A stretch of DNA of 33,895 nt from Colwellia sp. (GCA_022969175.1 JALJPB010000047.1:1-33895), one strand, 5' to 3'. Counted from the stretch's first letter, positions 7,110 to 15,591 are shown. Program-made: numbers and translations. The notes: generated by a model from the letters alone, not told the origin.

Positions 7110-8705
7110 ATGAAGAAGATATCATCAACGGCAATTATTGAATTAGCAGTCGATCTTGCGAGCAGCTTAAATACTAAAGACAGGTTTGACCGATTATTAG
7201 ATACGGTCAGAAAAACCATTACTTGTGATGCAGTCGCTTTGTTGTCATACCATGGTGATGTCCTAAAACCCATTGCCATACAGGGGTTAAGTAGAGATAC
7301 CTTAGGTCGGCGTTTTTATATTGAAGATCACCCTCGATTTTTGGCACTTTGTCAGTCAAAATCACCCATTCGTTTTGCTGCCGATTCACCACTACCCGAT
7401 CCTTATGATGGTCTTTTAATTGATCGTGCAGGCGATTTACCAGTACATTCTTGTATGGGATTACCGCTTTATTATGATGACAGTTTATTAGGGTTATTAA
7501 CAATAGATAGCCTCACCCCACATGTATTTGAAGATATTGAAGTGCGAACTTTAGAGGTTATTTCGGCTATTGCGGCAGCAACACTCAATACTGCTTTATT
7601 GCTTGAGCAACTGGAAAGTCGAGCTAATCATTCGCAACTTGTTGTTACTGCGTTGACTGAAGAAGCTTGGAAGCGAGATGGCGGAGAACTCATTGGCGAG
7701 AGTCCCACCATGTTACAACTGAAACAAGAAATAGATATAGTTGCCTCTTCTGATTTTAATATTTTAATTTATGGTGAAACCGGTGTCGGTAAGGAATTGG
7801 TTGCTCGCACACTTCATCAAAAATCACCTCGTCAGAATGGTCCTTTGGTGTATGTGAACTGTGCAGCATTACCGGAAAACTTAATAGAAAGTGAGCTTTT
7901 TGGCCATGTAAAAGGAGCATTTACCGGAGCCGATAGAAATCGAGCGGGTAAATTTTCATTGGCTGATGGAGGTACCTTATTTTTAGATGAAATAGGAGAA
8001 TTGCCTATTGGCGCTCAAAGTAAAATTTTAAGAGCGATTCAAAGTAATGAAATTCAACCGGTAGGGCAAGATAACGTAGAAGAAGTGAATGTACGTATTT
8101 TTGCTGCCACCAATCGAGATTTAAAAGAGGAAGTTTCAGAGGGGCGTTTTCGCGCCGACCTCTATCATCGATTGAGTGTCTATCCGATAAAAGTGCCAAG
8201 CCTTTATGAACGAGTGGGTGATGTACAATTGTTAACAGGGTATTTTATCGAACAAACTCGGCGGAAGCTTGGCATTGTCCAATTAAAAATTACCGAACAA
8301 GCTATTGGCCATTTAATACAATATAACTGGCCAGGTAATGTACGCGAATTAGAGCATGTGATTAGCCGAGCGACACTTAAAGCTCAAGCACGGCAGCGAG
8401 ATAAATCGATAATTTCAATTGAGCAAGTAGACTGTGGTTCACTTATTTCGCTAGGAACAGACAATGCGAGTATTATTAATGTTGGCGACGTCGATGATAA
8501 GGACTGCCCCACTCTATTTGATAAAAAAATCAACTTGAATTTAAAAGCCGAAACGGAAAACTTTCAACGACAATTAATTAGTCGTGTGCTTAAAGAGGAA
8601 GAGAGTAATTGGGCGGCAACGGCAAGGCGGTTATCAACAGATAGAGCGAATTTAAATCGTATCGCTAAACGATTAAATATTAAAGTGATAAAGTCTGTTA
8701 CATAA
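7110..8705 (+). CDS. norR: NorR, nitric-oxide-responsive sigma-54 activator
   Basis: A 531-residue enhancer-binding protein with an N-terminal GAF domain (about 20-165), a central AAA+ domain (about 190-420) and a C-terminal Fis-type HTH. The AAA+ part has Walker A (G-E-T-G-V-G-K-E, 222-229), the sigma-54 contact loop G-A-F-T-G-A (269-274) and Walker B (L-F-L-D-E). Residues matching the non-haem iron site of E. coli NorR are all present: Arg76, Asp97, Asp100, His113, Cys115 and Asp133. NO binding to that iron would release the AAA+ domain. The residue aligned with E. coli Arg81 is Gln82. An in-frame GTG at 7026 would extend the protein but overlaps the NorR sites, so the ATG at 7110 is preferred. 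Its presumed target is the divergent operon; no norVW or hmp is visible in the window. Confidence 0.9.
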   Translation: MKKISSTAIIELAVDLASSLNTKDRFDRLLDTVRKTITCDAVALLSYHGDVLKPIAIQGLSRDTLGRRFYIEDHPRFLALCQSKSPIRFAADSPLPDPYDGLLIDRAGDLPVHSCMGLPLYYDDSLLGLLTIDSLTPHVFEDIEVRTLEVISAIAAATLNTALLLEQLESRANHSQLVVTALTEEAWKRDGGELIGESPTMLQLKQEIDIVASSDFNILIYGETGVGKELVARTLHQKSPRQNGPLVYVNCAALPENLIESELFGHVKGAFTGADRNRAGKFSLADGGTLFLDEIGELPIGAQSKILRAIQSNEIQPVGQDNVEEVNVRIFAATNRDLKEEVSEGRFRADLYHRLSVYPIKVPSLYERVGDVQLLTGYFIEQTRRKLGIVQLKITEQAIGHLIQYNWPGNVRELEHVISRATLKAQARQRDKSIISIEQVDCGSLISLGTDNASIINVGDVDDKDCPTLFDKKINLNLKAETENFQRQLISRVLKEEESNWAATARRLSTDRANLNRIAKRLNIKVIKSVT

Positions 8706-8712
8706 AACATAG

Positions 8713-8730
8713 GGAGCTCTATTTAGCTCC
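8713..8730. other. Hairpin between norR and the downstream membrane gene
   Basis: GGAGCT and AGCTCC form a 6-bp perfect stem with a 6-base loop directly after the norR stop. No T-run follows, so read-through into the next gene, 58 bases after norR, is likely. Confidence 0.35.
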
Positions 8731-8762
8731 TAATGTGAAGGTTAGCTACTTAGGAGGTTTTC

Positions 8763-9149
8763 ATGTATTTTATTGCAGCATTTGGCTTATTAATGACGTG
8801 TTTAAGCATAATAATGATTGTTAAGCCAAATTATTGGTCAGATGCAATGGTAAATTTCAGTAAAAAACCTTACTTCCATTGGTTTGAAATAAATACGAGG
8901 ATAGGCGCAGGGCTTGTTTTTGTGCTCTTTAATAAATCTACGCTCTATCCTCATTTAATACTTAGTATGGGTTATCTACTTATTGCCGTTGGTTTTGGGC
9001 TTTTAATCACCGGCTCTGTTAAACACCGTAAATTTGCTGTTTGGTCAGCCGACAAATTTAAAAGTATATTCAGGCTGGCTGGTATTGGTTCTTTTATATT
9101 CGGTCTCTTTTTGATTTATATTTCAATAATCGGTGTGATCAGCAACTAG
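8763..9149 (+). CDS. Four-span hypothetical membrane protein
   Basis: A 128-residue protein with hydrophobic segments at about residues 2-22, 46-62, 65-86 and 106-126. A strong ribosome binding site (TAGGAGG, 8751-8757) precedes the ATG. I do not recognise a named family. It follows norR by 58 bases on the same strand and may be read through from it, but nothing in the protein ties it to nitric oxide. It ends 5 bases before the stop of the convergent acyltransferase gene. Confidence 0.7.
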   Translation: MYFIAAFGLLMTCLSIIMIVKPNYWSDAMVNFSKKPYFHWFEINTRIGAGLVFVLFNKSTLYPHLILSMGYLLIAVGFGLLITGSVKHRKFAVWSADKFKSIFRLAGIGSFIFGLFLIYISIIGVISN

Positions 9150-9154
9150 TGTTG

Positions 9155-10369
9155 TTATCTCGAACTTTTAAAGAAAACTCTAGCTCTTTTTTTGCCATTC
9201 AAGATAGCGCCAATAAAGGTAGAACGAATAAAAGCATCATAAAGTATTATTGAAAGTATTATCGTTAAGGCACAAATACTGATTAATTTTATCCCCCAGT
9301 GAAATGGCAACTCCGCAAAGGCCGTCTGCAAAAAAATGACGATAGGTAAGTGAATTAAATAAAGCCAATAGGAAGAGTCTGCAATATAGCGGATAGTTTT
9401 ATTTGAACGTTTAAACAGATGTTTACAAACGCCAATAGTGAGTGCGAGCATTGACCACATCATGATTGCGTAACTCAATAAATAACAAGCTTTAAATAGT
9501 TTATATTGTGAGTGAGCCAAATTCATCTCGAATTTAGACAATACAACGGTGGCAATGATAGCAGCAATACACAGCAGTACTTTACCCCAAGTTAAGTTAG
9601 CGAATTGCTCTAAAAGAGCTGACTGGCGATGAAGCAGCCAGCCGAAGAGAAAAAACCCGCCATAAATCAATAAAACAGGAATGTTAGGTATTAGAGATTT
9701 GTCAGGTGTATCCACCCCCCAGTGATCCATAAACCAGAGACAACAAGCCGTAGGGATGGCAATGATTAAAATGGCGAGTCTTGAGTTGCACAACCAGCGG
9801 ACAGCTCTATCAGCCAATTGCTCAATATTACTTTTAACGGACTGGTTAACAGCTATTAAATAACGCAAGACAATAATACTTACCGATATCAATAACAGGT
9901 AATACAAAAACCATAAATGGGTACCAACAAGAAAATCTTTGCCAATACTCTCAATAGTCAACAAACTAGTAAAACCACTGGCGAGCGCCGGCCAAATATT
10001 TACATCACCCTGCATACTTTCTGCGCCCATTATCCAACCCGAGATCAACAGTGGACGAAGTAGAAACCAGCCAATGATGAAAGGTATGGCAATTCGACTT
10101 AATCGTGATTTAATAAAAGCGTTTATTCCTTTTTGGTGAAAGTTCATGTGAGCAAAAAAACCAGCAATCAGGAAAAATAATTCCAAGCGGAATGAATGGC
10201 TAACTAGCGCAAAAAAAGCAGCAACATTACTTGTTGATATATCCATTACCGCCCAGCCAATGAATATTGGCATGAAAGATAAACTGGCGTGGAAAAAAAC
10301 ACCCAATATCAAGGCGAAACTGCGAACTGCATCGAGGTAGTCAAGTCTGGTACTTTGTTGTGATGGCAT
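9155..10369 (-). CDS. Acyltransferase-3 family membrane protein (OpgC/MdoC-like)
   Basis: A 404-residue integral membrane protein with about ten spans, of the acyltransferase-3 family that O-acylates extracytoplasmic sugars. The N-terminal signature R-L-D-Y-L-D-A-V-R-S-F-A-L with Arg16, and His27 in the first span, are the usual family features. The segment F-R-L-E-L-F-F-L-I-A-G-F-F follows. Overall it resembles the glucan succinyltransferase OpgC/MdoC, but the acceptor cannot be read from sequence. The gene is preceded on the same strand by the CIA30-domain gene. A terminator-like hairpin lies between them, so separate transcription is likely. Confidence 0.8.
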   Translation of the reverse strand: MPSQQSTRLDYLDAVRSFALILGVFFHASLSFMPIFIGWAVMDISTSNVAAFFALVSHSFRLELFFLIAGFFAHMNFHQKGINAFIKSRLSRIAIPFIIGWFLLRPLLISGWIMGAESMQGDVNIWPALASGFTSLLTIESIGKDFLVGTHLWFLYYLLLISVSIIVLRYLIAVNQSVKSNIEQLADRAVRWLCNSRLAILIIAIPTACCLWFMDHWGVDTPDKSLIPNIPVLLIYGGFFLFGWLLHRQSALLEQFANLTWGKVLLCIAAIIATVVLSKFEMNLAHSQYKLFKACYLLSYAIMMWSMLALTIGVCKHLFKRSNKTIRYIADSSYWLYLIHLPIVIFLQTAFAELPFHWGIKLISICALTIILSIILYDAFIRSTFIGAILNGKKRARVFFKSSR

Positions 10370-10410
10370 AATAATCTTGCTGCTTAGTTGGATTGGAACT
10401 GAGGTAGTTA

Positions 10411-10436
10411 AAATTGGGCTTTAATGATCAAGCCCA
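10411..10436 (-). terminator. Terminator after the CIA30-domain gene
   Basis: On the minus strand TGGGCTT and AAGCCCA pair around an 8-base loop and are followed by AATTTT. The hairpin lies 31 bases after the stop of the CIA30-domain gene. Confidence 0.6.
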
Positions 10437-10466
10437 GCTAATGATTCGTTTGTTATTTTGCTACTG

Positions 10467-11066
10467 TTAGTAAAAGCTAACTTCATCCACTGCAAATTCA
10501 AACGTTGATTTTTGAGGACTAAAGGCAACAATGCTCAGGCTATTAAGCATTTGTGTATTTAACTTAGTTTGTTCTGACCAAATACGTTTCATCGACTCAA
10601 AGGGTATTTTTACTTCATGAAACTTGCCGTCTGAAGTAACCACAACTTGCGCAGTGTGATAGTCATAATTTGTGATCTCAGAACTATTAGCAGAAATGGA
10701 TATATTGCCACTGTTAACTTTTACTAATAATCGAATGCCATCAAATTTACTGGCATCTTGGGGTTCATTCATTGCGCCAAGCGGTAATACCAAGCTTGAC
10801 CAACCCGGTTGTCCGCGTGGAGGAACAATTTCACCTTTAATTTGCATTACACCATTAGCTACATCTAATTCGGTTGTTGTTTTGCCACCAGCGGTAGTAT
10901 CCGTTATTAATACTCTGGCTATGCCTAAGTTGTTATTTTCTGCATTATTAAAGTCATCTATAACAGAGCTAAGGGTGGCACTAAAAGCATTACTTGATAA
11001 AGTAAGCAGTGAAGCTACGGCAAAAGTTCTAACTGAATTAAAAATCGTTTTGTTTACTGGTTTCAT
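10467..11066 (-). CDS. Secreted CIA30-domain protein
   Basis: A 199-residue exported protein with a signal peptide of about 29 residues (cleavage near S-N-A-F-S-A). The rest is a single CIA30-like jelly-roll domain: it opens with I-D-D-F, has the segment G-W-S-S-L-V-L-P-L in the middle and ends F-A-V-D-E-V-S-F-Y. The domain is named after complex I intermediate-associated protein 30. In bacteria it is found in many exported proteins of unknown role with a carbohydrate-binding-like fold. AGAGAA precedes the ATG. The gene diverges from the ECF sigma factor gene, and both lie behind copies of the same promoter-like element, so it is a likely direct target of that sigma factor. Confidence 0.75.
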   Translation of the reverse strand: MKPVNKTIFNSVRTFAVASLLTLSSNAFSATLSSVIDDFNNAENNNLGIARVLITDTTAGGKTTTELDVANGVMQIKGEIVPPRGQPGWSSLVLPLGAMNEPQDASKFDGIRLLVKVNSGNISISANSSEITNYDYHTAQVVVTSDGKFHEVKIPFESMKRIWSEQTKLNTQMLNSLSIVAFSPQKSTFEFAVDEVSFY

Positions 11067-11154
11067 AATATATTCTCTATTTATTTACCAAAATTAATTT
11101 GGCTGTTATTGCTTGGTGATACACCGATAAATGAGTGCTGCATCACAGTGATAT

Positions 11155-11188
11155 TAATAAGTGCCATCAAGATAAAATAAGGTGACAA
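11155..11188 (-). promoter_or_regulatory. ECF-type promoter copy facing the CIA30 gene
   Basis: Read on the minus strand the element is TTGTCACCTT-N13-GGCACTTATTA. It is the mirror image of the copy at 11250-11282. A TGTCAC-type -35 element is known for some ECF sigma groups. It would start transcription about 80 bases before the CIA30 ATG. Confidence 0.6.
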
Positions 11189-11193
11189 TAAAA

Positions 11194-11209
11194 TTGAAAT
11201 TAGTTTCAA
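11194..11209. promoter_or_regulatory. Palindrome between the two divergent promoter copies
   Basis: TTGAAA-TTAG-TTTCAA is a perfect 6-4-6 inverted repeat lying between the two copies of the putative ECF promoter. It could be an operator for a second regulator. Confidence 0.35.
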
Positions 11210-11249
11210 ATAATAAAATTTGTCATAAATTGCCCTGTTTGCATAAAGG

Positions 11250-11282
11250 TTGTCACCTTTTACTGAAAGTAGGCACTTATTA
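11250..11282 (+). promoter_or_regulatory. ECF-type promoter copy facing the ECF sigma gene
   Basis: TTGTCACCTT-N12-GGCACTTATTA matches the opposite-strand copy at both ends, 10 and 11 bases identical, with a spacer one base shorter. Transcription would start near 11290, about 35 bases before the sigma factor ATG. The likely meaning is autoregulation. Confidence 0.6.
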
Positions 11283-11324
11283 GTATCAAGAAAGAAATTA
11301 GTATTAAGCCAGAGACTTTGATTT

Positions 11325-12950
11325 ATGAATTTTTTTAGAAAGCGAAAAACAACAATAGATGATAACGATTCAAACTTAGTGATGTATTCACTAGGAGGAG
11401 ACCGCGATGCCTTTTGCCAAATTGTTACCCGCTATCAAAACTTATTGTGTTCTCTGGCATATTCATCACTCGGTGATATCAAACATAGCGAAGACATGGC
11501 TCAAGAAGTATTTGTTGAAGCTTGGAAAAAGCTCGACACCCTTCAAGATCCAGAAAAGCTGAAAGCTTGGATATGCGGGATATTACGGTTTAAGATCAGC
11601 CATTTTCGCCGAAAAGAAGAAAGGCAACCAATAAAAGGCGCTGATGAGTTAGATGAGCATAAGCTGGCTGAGTCTGAAAACTCGGTATTAAAAAGCGCTG
11701 AATTAGAACAAGTCGTTATACAGAAGCAACAACATGCTTTGTTGTGGCAGGTATTAGATGAAGTCGATGATATTTATCGAGAGCCACTTATTTTATTTTA
11801 TCGAGAGCAGCAATCCATTGATCGGGTGGCTGCAGAATTAGACTTAACTCCAGATACGGTAAAGCAACGATTGTCTCGTGGACGCAAGCTATTGAAAAAC
11901 GCGATGTCATCATTGGTCGAAGACGGTTTGAAAAATAGTAAACCTGGTGTCGCATTTACCGCGGTGGTAATGACAGCTATTAGTAGTATTGCGCCTCCAG
12001 CGACAGCTGCTGCTTTAGGCGTAGGCGTAGTAAAAACGGGCTCTTGGCTCAAATTGGCAACGGTAATAACTTTATTAGCGGTTTGTTCAGGCTTAATCAG
12101 TTCATTTTTTGGCTTAAAGTCTAGCCTTGATCAGTCCCGCACCAAGCGAGAGCGACGTCTTGCTATTAAAAGTGTGATGCTGTTCATGTCGATTGCCGGA
12201 ATTTACGTTGCCGGTATGTTTCTATTAAAACACTTAGCATTGAATAATAGTGCTGATGCTTGGGTTTATACTGTGGTATCGCAGCTGGTAGTATTGGCAT
12301 TTGTTATTAGTTACTTAGTGCTAGTATCACGAATGTTTGCCGCAACTCGCAGCCTTAGAGCGCAAGAACGACTCTTTGAGCCGCAAGCCTTTTTAAGGGA
12401 AGTGGATCAACAAAACTCAAAGCGTCGCGAATACAAAAGTAAGTTAACTCTTTTTGGTGCCCCGTTAATCCATATTCAATTCGGCATGCAAGAAAATAGT
12501 GATAAACCTGCATTTGGTTGGATAGCCGGCGGGAGTTACGCTCATGGTTTGTTATTTGCTTGGGGCGGTGTTGCTATTGCCCCTATTAGTGTCGGAATCG
12601 TGTCTTTTGGCATAATAACAATCGGTGCCGTTGGCTTCGGTCTATTTTCTACCGGTACTGTCGCTATTGGACTTGTTGCTTTTGGCTCCTCTGCAATTGG
12701 CTATAAAGCTTATGCTTCACTATCCTCCCTTGGATGGGAGAGTGCCTTAAGCAGCGGATTTTCCATTGCAAAAGAAGCCGCTATAGGCCCTATTGCCTAT
12801 GCAGCACAAGTTAACAATGAACAAGCCTTAGAGTTAACTAACCTTACATTGTTCACTGAAAGTTTTCAGTGGGTATTAGCGGTAATGGCATTATTGGTTA
12901 TCGTGCCTTCAATCTGGTATGCCAACAAAGTTAAACAACGAATGCGCTAG
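11325..12950 (+). CDS. ECF sigma factor fused to a multi-pass membrane domain
   Basis: A 541-residue protein. Sigma region 2 covers about residues 24-97, with the typical S-E-D-M-A-Q-E-V-F-V-E-A-W-K. Sigma region 4 covers about 137-192, with the HTH I-D-R-V-A-A-E-L-D-L-T-P-D-T-V-K-Q-R-L-S-R-G-R. The rest is not sigma-like. Hydrophobic segments lie at about 242-262, 283-302 and 313-336, followed by a polar stretch at 340-400. Residues 404-460 form a glycine-patterned hydrophobic block with repeated A-I-G/A-F-G/V-G-F-G units, and a final span lies at about 515-533. Some ECF groups are known to carry membrane extensions in place of a separate anti-sigma factor, and no anti-sigma gene is adjacent here. 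Control by membrane tethering or proteolytic release is inference. The divergent CIA30 gene shares its promoter element. Confidence 0.85.
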   Translation: MNFFRKRKTTIDDNDSNLVMYSLGGDRDAFCQIVTRYQNLLCSLAYSSLGDIKHSEDMAQEVFVEAWKKLDTLQDPEKLKAWICGILRFKISHFRRKEERQPIKGADELDEHKLAESENSVLKSAELEQVVIQKQQHALLWQVLDEVDDIYREPLILFYREQQSIDRVAAELDLTPDTVKQRLSRGRKLLKNAMSSLVEDGLKNSKPGVAFTAVVMTAISSIAPPATAAALGVGVVKTGSWLKLATVITLLAVCSGLISSFFGLKSSLDQSRTKRERRLAIKSVMLFMSIAGIYVAGMFLLKHLALNNSADAWVYTVVSQLVVLAFVISYLVLVSRMFAATRSLRAQERLFEPQAFLREVDQQNSKRREYKSKLTLFGAPLIHIQFGMQENSDKPAFGWIAGGSYAHGLLFAWGGVAIAPISVGIVSFGIITIGAVGFGLFSTGTVAIGLVAFGSSAIGYKAYASLSSLGWESALSSGFSIAKEAAIGPIAYAAQVNNEQALELTNLTLFTESFQWVLAVMALLVIVPSIWYANKVKQRMR

Positions 12951-12966
12951 GGATTTCATCTAATAA

Positions 12967-13009
12967 TTGAAAGGTTTTGTGAGTAACTACAGATAACTCT
13001 ACCTTTCAA
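12967..13009. terminator. Inverted repeat between convergent genes
   Basis: TTGAAAGGT and ACCTTTCAA (9 bp, perfect) flank 25 bases, with a small GAGT/ACTC inner stem. The right arm overlaps the end of the LysR gene. The position between converging genes suggests bidirectional termination, but no T-run follows. Confidence 0.35.
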
Positions 13010-13892
13010 GCTTAGATAAAATAGTCACTAACTTCTGTAATCCCTTGCCCTTATTTGATACTTTCCACGCCATAAATAGCTCCTGAGACATTGGTTTATC
13101 TGATAACTCAATAACGAGTAGTTCGCCAGTATCGATAAACTGTTGCACCATAGATTTTGGTAAATAACCAATACCTATGCCTGCAACAATTGCCGCAATT
13201 TTTTGCATGATAGAGCTGACATAAAATTGTTGGTTGCCGCCAATCAAATTTATTGACCATGGAATTTCATGTTGAGAAGTGTCATGAACAATCACGCTGC
13301 GATATTTAGTAAGATCGATAGATTGAATAGAGTGTAGAGTGTTCGACAGCTCATGAGCTTTACCAACCACCAAAACACTTTCTAACTGCCCTACTTTTAT
13401 TGCTCGGATACCTTTTTGGTTAGGAACAGGTGAAGGAGCACCAATCACCAGATCAACTCTATCGTGAATCAACGCTTCCCAGGTACCATTCATGACTTCC
13501 TCTTTCACGTCAATTTCAATGCTTTTATGCTCAGACAAAAAGCTCTGTACACCATTAAAAATTGGCTTGATGTCGATAATTGAATCGCAAGCGATACGTA
13601 TTTTAGGCTCCCAGCCATTAGCTATTGTTTGAGTTTGCTCTGACAGTGAATTGATCGCATGCAATACTTTGCGCCCTTCTACTAATAAGTGTTTACCTGC
13701 TGGCGTCAGAACAGCGCGTCGGCCTTGTCGAACAAAGAGAGTGACATTCAATTGCTCTTCCAATTTCTGGACTATATAAGAAAGCGCCGAAGGCACTTTA
13801 TTTAATTGCTCTGCTGCGGCGGCATAACTGCCACGATACTCAATAGCGTCTAATACTAATAACGCTTCAATATTTATAAGGGGAGTATTCAT
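12999..13892 (-). CDS. yhaJ: LysR-family regulator, YhaJ-like
   Basis: A 297-residue LysR-type regulator with an N-terminal winged HTH. The segment around G-S-Y-A-A-A-A-E-Q-L and V-P-S-A-L-S-Y-I-V-Q-K-L-E-E closely follows E. coli YhaJ as I remember it. A periplasmic-binding-like effector domain occupies the rest. YhaJ is reported to respond to nitroaromatic or quinone-like compounds and to activate yqjF and yhaK-type genes. Here the divergent genes are DoxX, a YqjG homologue and a pirin, which supports the assignment. The reading frame can be extended to a TTG at 13943, but that would cover a 17-bp palindrome that looks like the operator, so the ATG at 13892 is chosen. Confidence 0.8.
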   Translation of the reverse strand: MNTPLINIEALLVLDAIEYRGSYAAAAEQLNKVPSALSYIVQKLEEQLNVTLFVRQGRRAVLTPAGKHLLVEGRKVLHAINSLSEQTQTIANGWEPKIRIACDSIIDIKPIFNGVQSFLSEHKSIEIDVKEEVMNGTWEALIHDRVDLVIGAPSPVPNQKGIRAIKVGQLESVLVVGKAHELSNTLHSIQSIDLTKYRSVIVHDTSQHEIPWSINLIGGNQQFYVSSIMQKIAAIVAGIGIGYLPKSMVQQFIDTGELLVIELSDKPMSQELFMAWKVSNKGKGLQKLVTILSKLER

Positions 13893-13915
13893 AGATAAAC
13901 ATCCAAAATTCAATT

Positions 13916-13932
13916 GTTCAAAAAATTTGAAC
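13916..13932. promoter_or_regulatory. LysR-type operator palindrome
   Basis: GTTCAAA-AAA-TTTGAAC is a perfect 7-3-7 inverted repeat that contains the LysR T-N11-A core. It sits 24 bases upstream of the LysR ATG and 92 bases before the DoxX ATG in the divergent region, as expected for an autoregulated LysR system. Confidence 0.65.
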
Positions 13933-14023
13933 ATATCAAACAAATATTAGGGGTTATTCAATGTCAATTCAACTTATACAATAGCTTTATATTCAATTAG
14001 CAATAGATTAAAGGTAGAAGATA

Positions 14024-14491
14024 ATGAACATTAAACAACTTACGAACAACATGATAAAAACTGAACAGTCTTTAGCTGTACTGCCATTGCGATTAATAGC
14101 CGGACTTCTTTTTACTGCACACGGGGCTCAAAAACTATTTGCTTGGTTTGGTGGTTATGGTTTAGATGGTACTGGACAATGGATGGAGTCTATTGGACTA
14201 ACCCCAGGATACCTAATGGCATTAATGGCCGGCAGTGCTGAGTTTTTTGGCGGTTTATTGTTAATTATTGGCTTTATGACTAGACCAACCAGTTTTGTTT
14301 TAGCCATTACCATGATTGTTGCTATCTTGACTGTACACATCGATAACGGTTTGTTTATAACTAACAACGGTTATGAGTTTGGTTTGTCGTTATTAGCTAT
14401 TACCATTGCGCTATTTATTCAAGGTGGTGGTAAGTATTCAATTGATGAAAAAGTATACCAAAAACTAAATCAGAATAACTCGTCACTATAG
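14024..14491 (+). CDS. DoxX-family membrane protein
   Basis: A 155-residue four-span inner-membrane protein of the DoxX family. The typical R-L-I-A-G-L-L-F-T-A-H-G-A-Q-K-L-F lies at about 23-39. A-E-F-F-G-G-L-L-L-I-I-G-F-M-T-R follows in the second span region. It is the first gene transcribed away from the YhaJ-like regulator and is followed 95 bases later by a glutathionyl-hydroquinone reductase. E. coli yqjF-yqjG has the same pairing. The biochemical role of DoxX proteins in this setting is not settled; a link to quinone or thiol redox is inferred from context. Confidence 0.85.
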   Translation: MNIKQLTNNMIKTEQSLAVLPLRLIAGLLFTAHGAQKLFAWFGGYGLDGTGQWMESIGLTPGYLMALMAGSAEFFGGLLLIIGFMTRPTSFVLAITMIVAILTVHIDNGLFITNNGYEFGLSLLAITIALFIQGGGKYSIDEKVYQKLNQNNSSL

Positions 14492-14586
14492 ATAATGGCT
14501 AGCTTAAGCAGTAATTAGTAAAAATTTATCACGTACCAATGGCAAGGCTATTGGCGCAAACAACAATGAATATTTAGGAGTTTATC

Positions 14587-15546
14587 ATGGGATTAATCGT
14601 TAACGGTAAATGGGTCGACCAATGGTATGACACAGACACAAGTAAAGGTGAGTTTGTTCGTCAAGACAGTCGTTTTAGAGATCAAATTTCATCAGCAGCA
14701 GGTAGTAAATTTCAACCAGAAGCTGGTCGTTATCATTTATATGTTTCTTTGGCATGTCCTTGGGCACATAGAACATTAATATTTAGAAAATTAAAACAAC
14801 TTGAAGAGGTTATTTCGGTCAGTGTGGTAAAAGCACAAATGATGGAGAATGGTTGGGAATTTAGTCAAGGTGGTGAAAATGATGAGCCACTTTATCATTT
14901 AGATTACGCCTACCAGCTGTATCTCAAAGCAGATCCAAGTTATCAGGGCCGCGTAACTGTTCCTATTTTATGGGACAAAAAAACGCAAACCATCGTTAAT
15001 AATGAATCGGTTGAAATTATCAGAATGTTTAATTCCGCCTTTAATGAATTAACCGGTAATGAGCAAGACTATTTCCCACCTGTCCAACGTGAAGAAATTG
15101 AAACCGTGAATACTCGCATTTATGACACCATTAATAACGGTGTTTATAAAGCTGGTTTTGCCACCTCACAAGCTGCTTACAATGATGCCTATACAAGATT
15201 ATTTGAAAGTTTAGATTGGCTAGAAGAGCGATTATCAAAACAACGCTACCTCGTAGGTGACAATATTACTGAGGCTGATTGGCGCTTATTTACTACGCTT
15301 ATTCGATTTGATGCGGTATATCACGGTCACTTTAAGTGTAATCGTCAAAAACTCAGTGAATTTCATCATATTAGTAATTACGTTAATGAGCTTTATCAAG
15401 TACCTGGCGTAAAAGAAACCATTGATTTGGAATATACCAAAATTCACTACTACGCCAGCCATTTAACGATTAATCCGAGCCAAATTGTGCCCTTGGGCGC
15501 GGAGCAACATTTTGATGCACCACATGATCGTAATCGTCAATATTAG
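14587..15546 (+). CDS. yqjG: Glutathionyl-hydroquinone reductase (YqjG/ECM4 type)
   Basis: A 319-residue Xi-class glutathione transferase that reduces glutathionyl-hydroquinones to hydroquinones in the cytoplasm. The thioredoxin-like N-domain carries the active-site motif A-C-P-W-A-H-R-T with Cys57. The helical C-domain ends with the family tail (Y-Y-A-S-H-L-T-I-N-P-S-Q-I-V-P). Length matches E. coli YqjG. TAGGAG precedes the ATG. It lies between the DoxX and pirin genes, all downstream of the YhaJ-like regulator, a set that fits defence against quinones or aromatic electrophiles. Confidence 0.92.
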   Translation: MGLIVNGKWVDQWYDTDTSKGEFVRQDSRFRDQISSAAGSKFQPEAGRYHLYVSLACPWAHRTLIFRKLKQLEEVISVSVVKAQMMENGWEFSQGGENDEPLYHLDYAYQLYLKADPSYQGRVTVPILWDKKTQTIVNNESVEIIRMFNSAFNELTGNEQDYFPPVQREEIETVNTRIYDTINNGVYKAGFATSQAAYNDAYTRLFESLDWLEERLSKQRYLVGDNITEADWRLFTTLIRFDAVYHGHFKCNRQKLSEFHHISNYVNELYQVPGVKETIDLEYTKIHYYASHLTINPSQIVPLGAEQHFDAPHDRNRQY

Positions 15547-15591
15547 TAGACGAGCAATTTAACCAATAGCGACGGTTGCCTATATTTATCA

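Noticed and set aside
10672..11097. 141-residue frame opposite the CIA30 gene
   Set aside because: It is a shadow of a gene with a clear signal peptide and domain on the other strand.
13893..13943. Earlier TTG start for the LysR gene
   Set aside because: It would encode the palindromic operator and add residues not present in YhaJ-like proteins.
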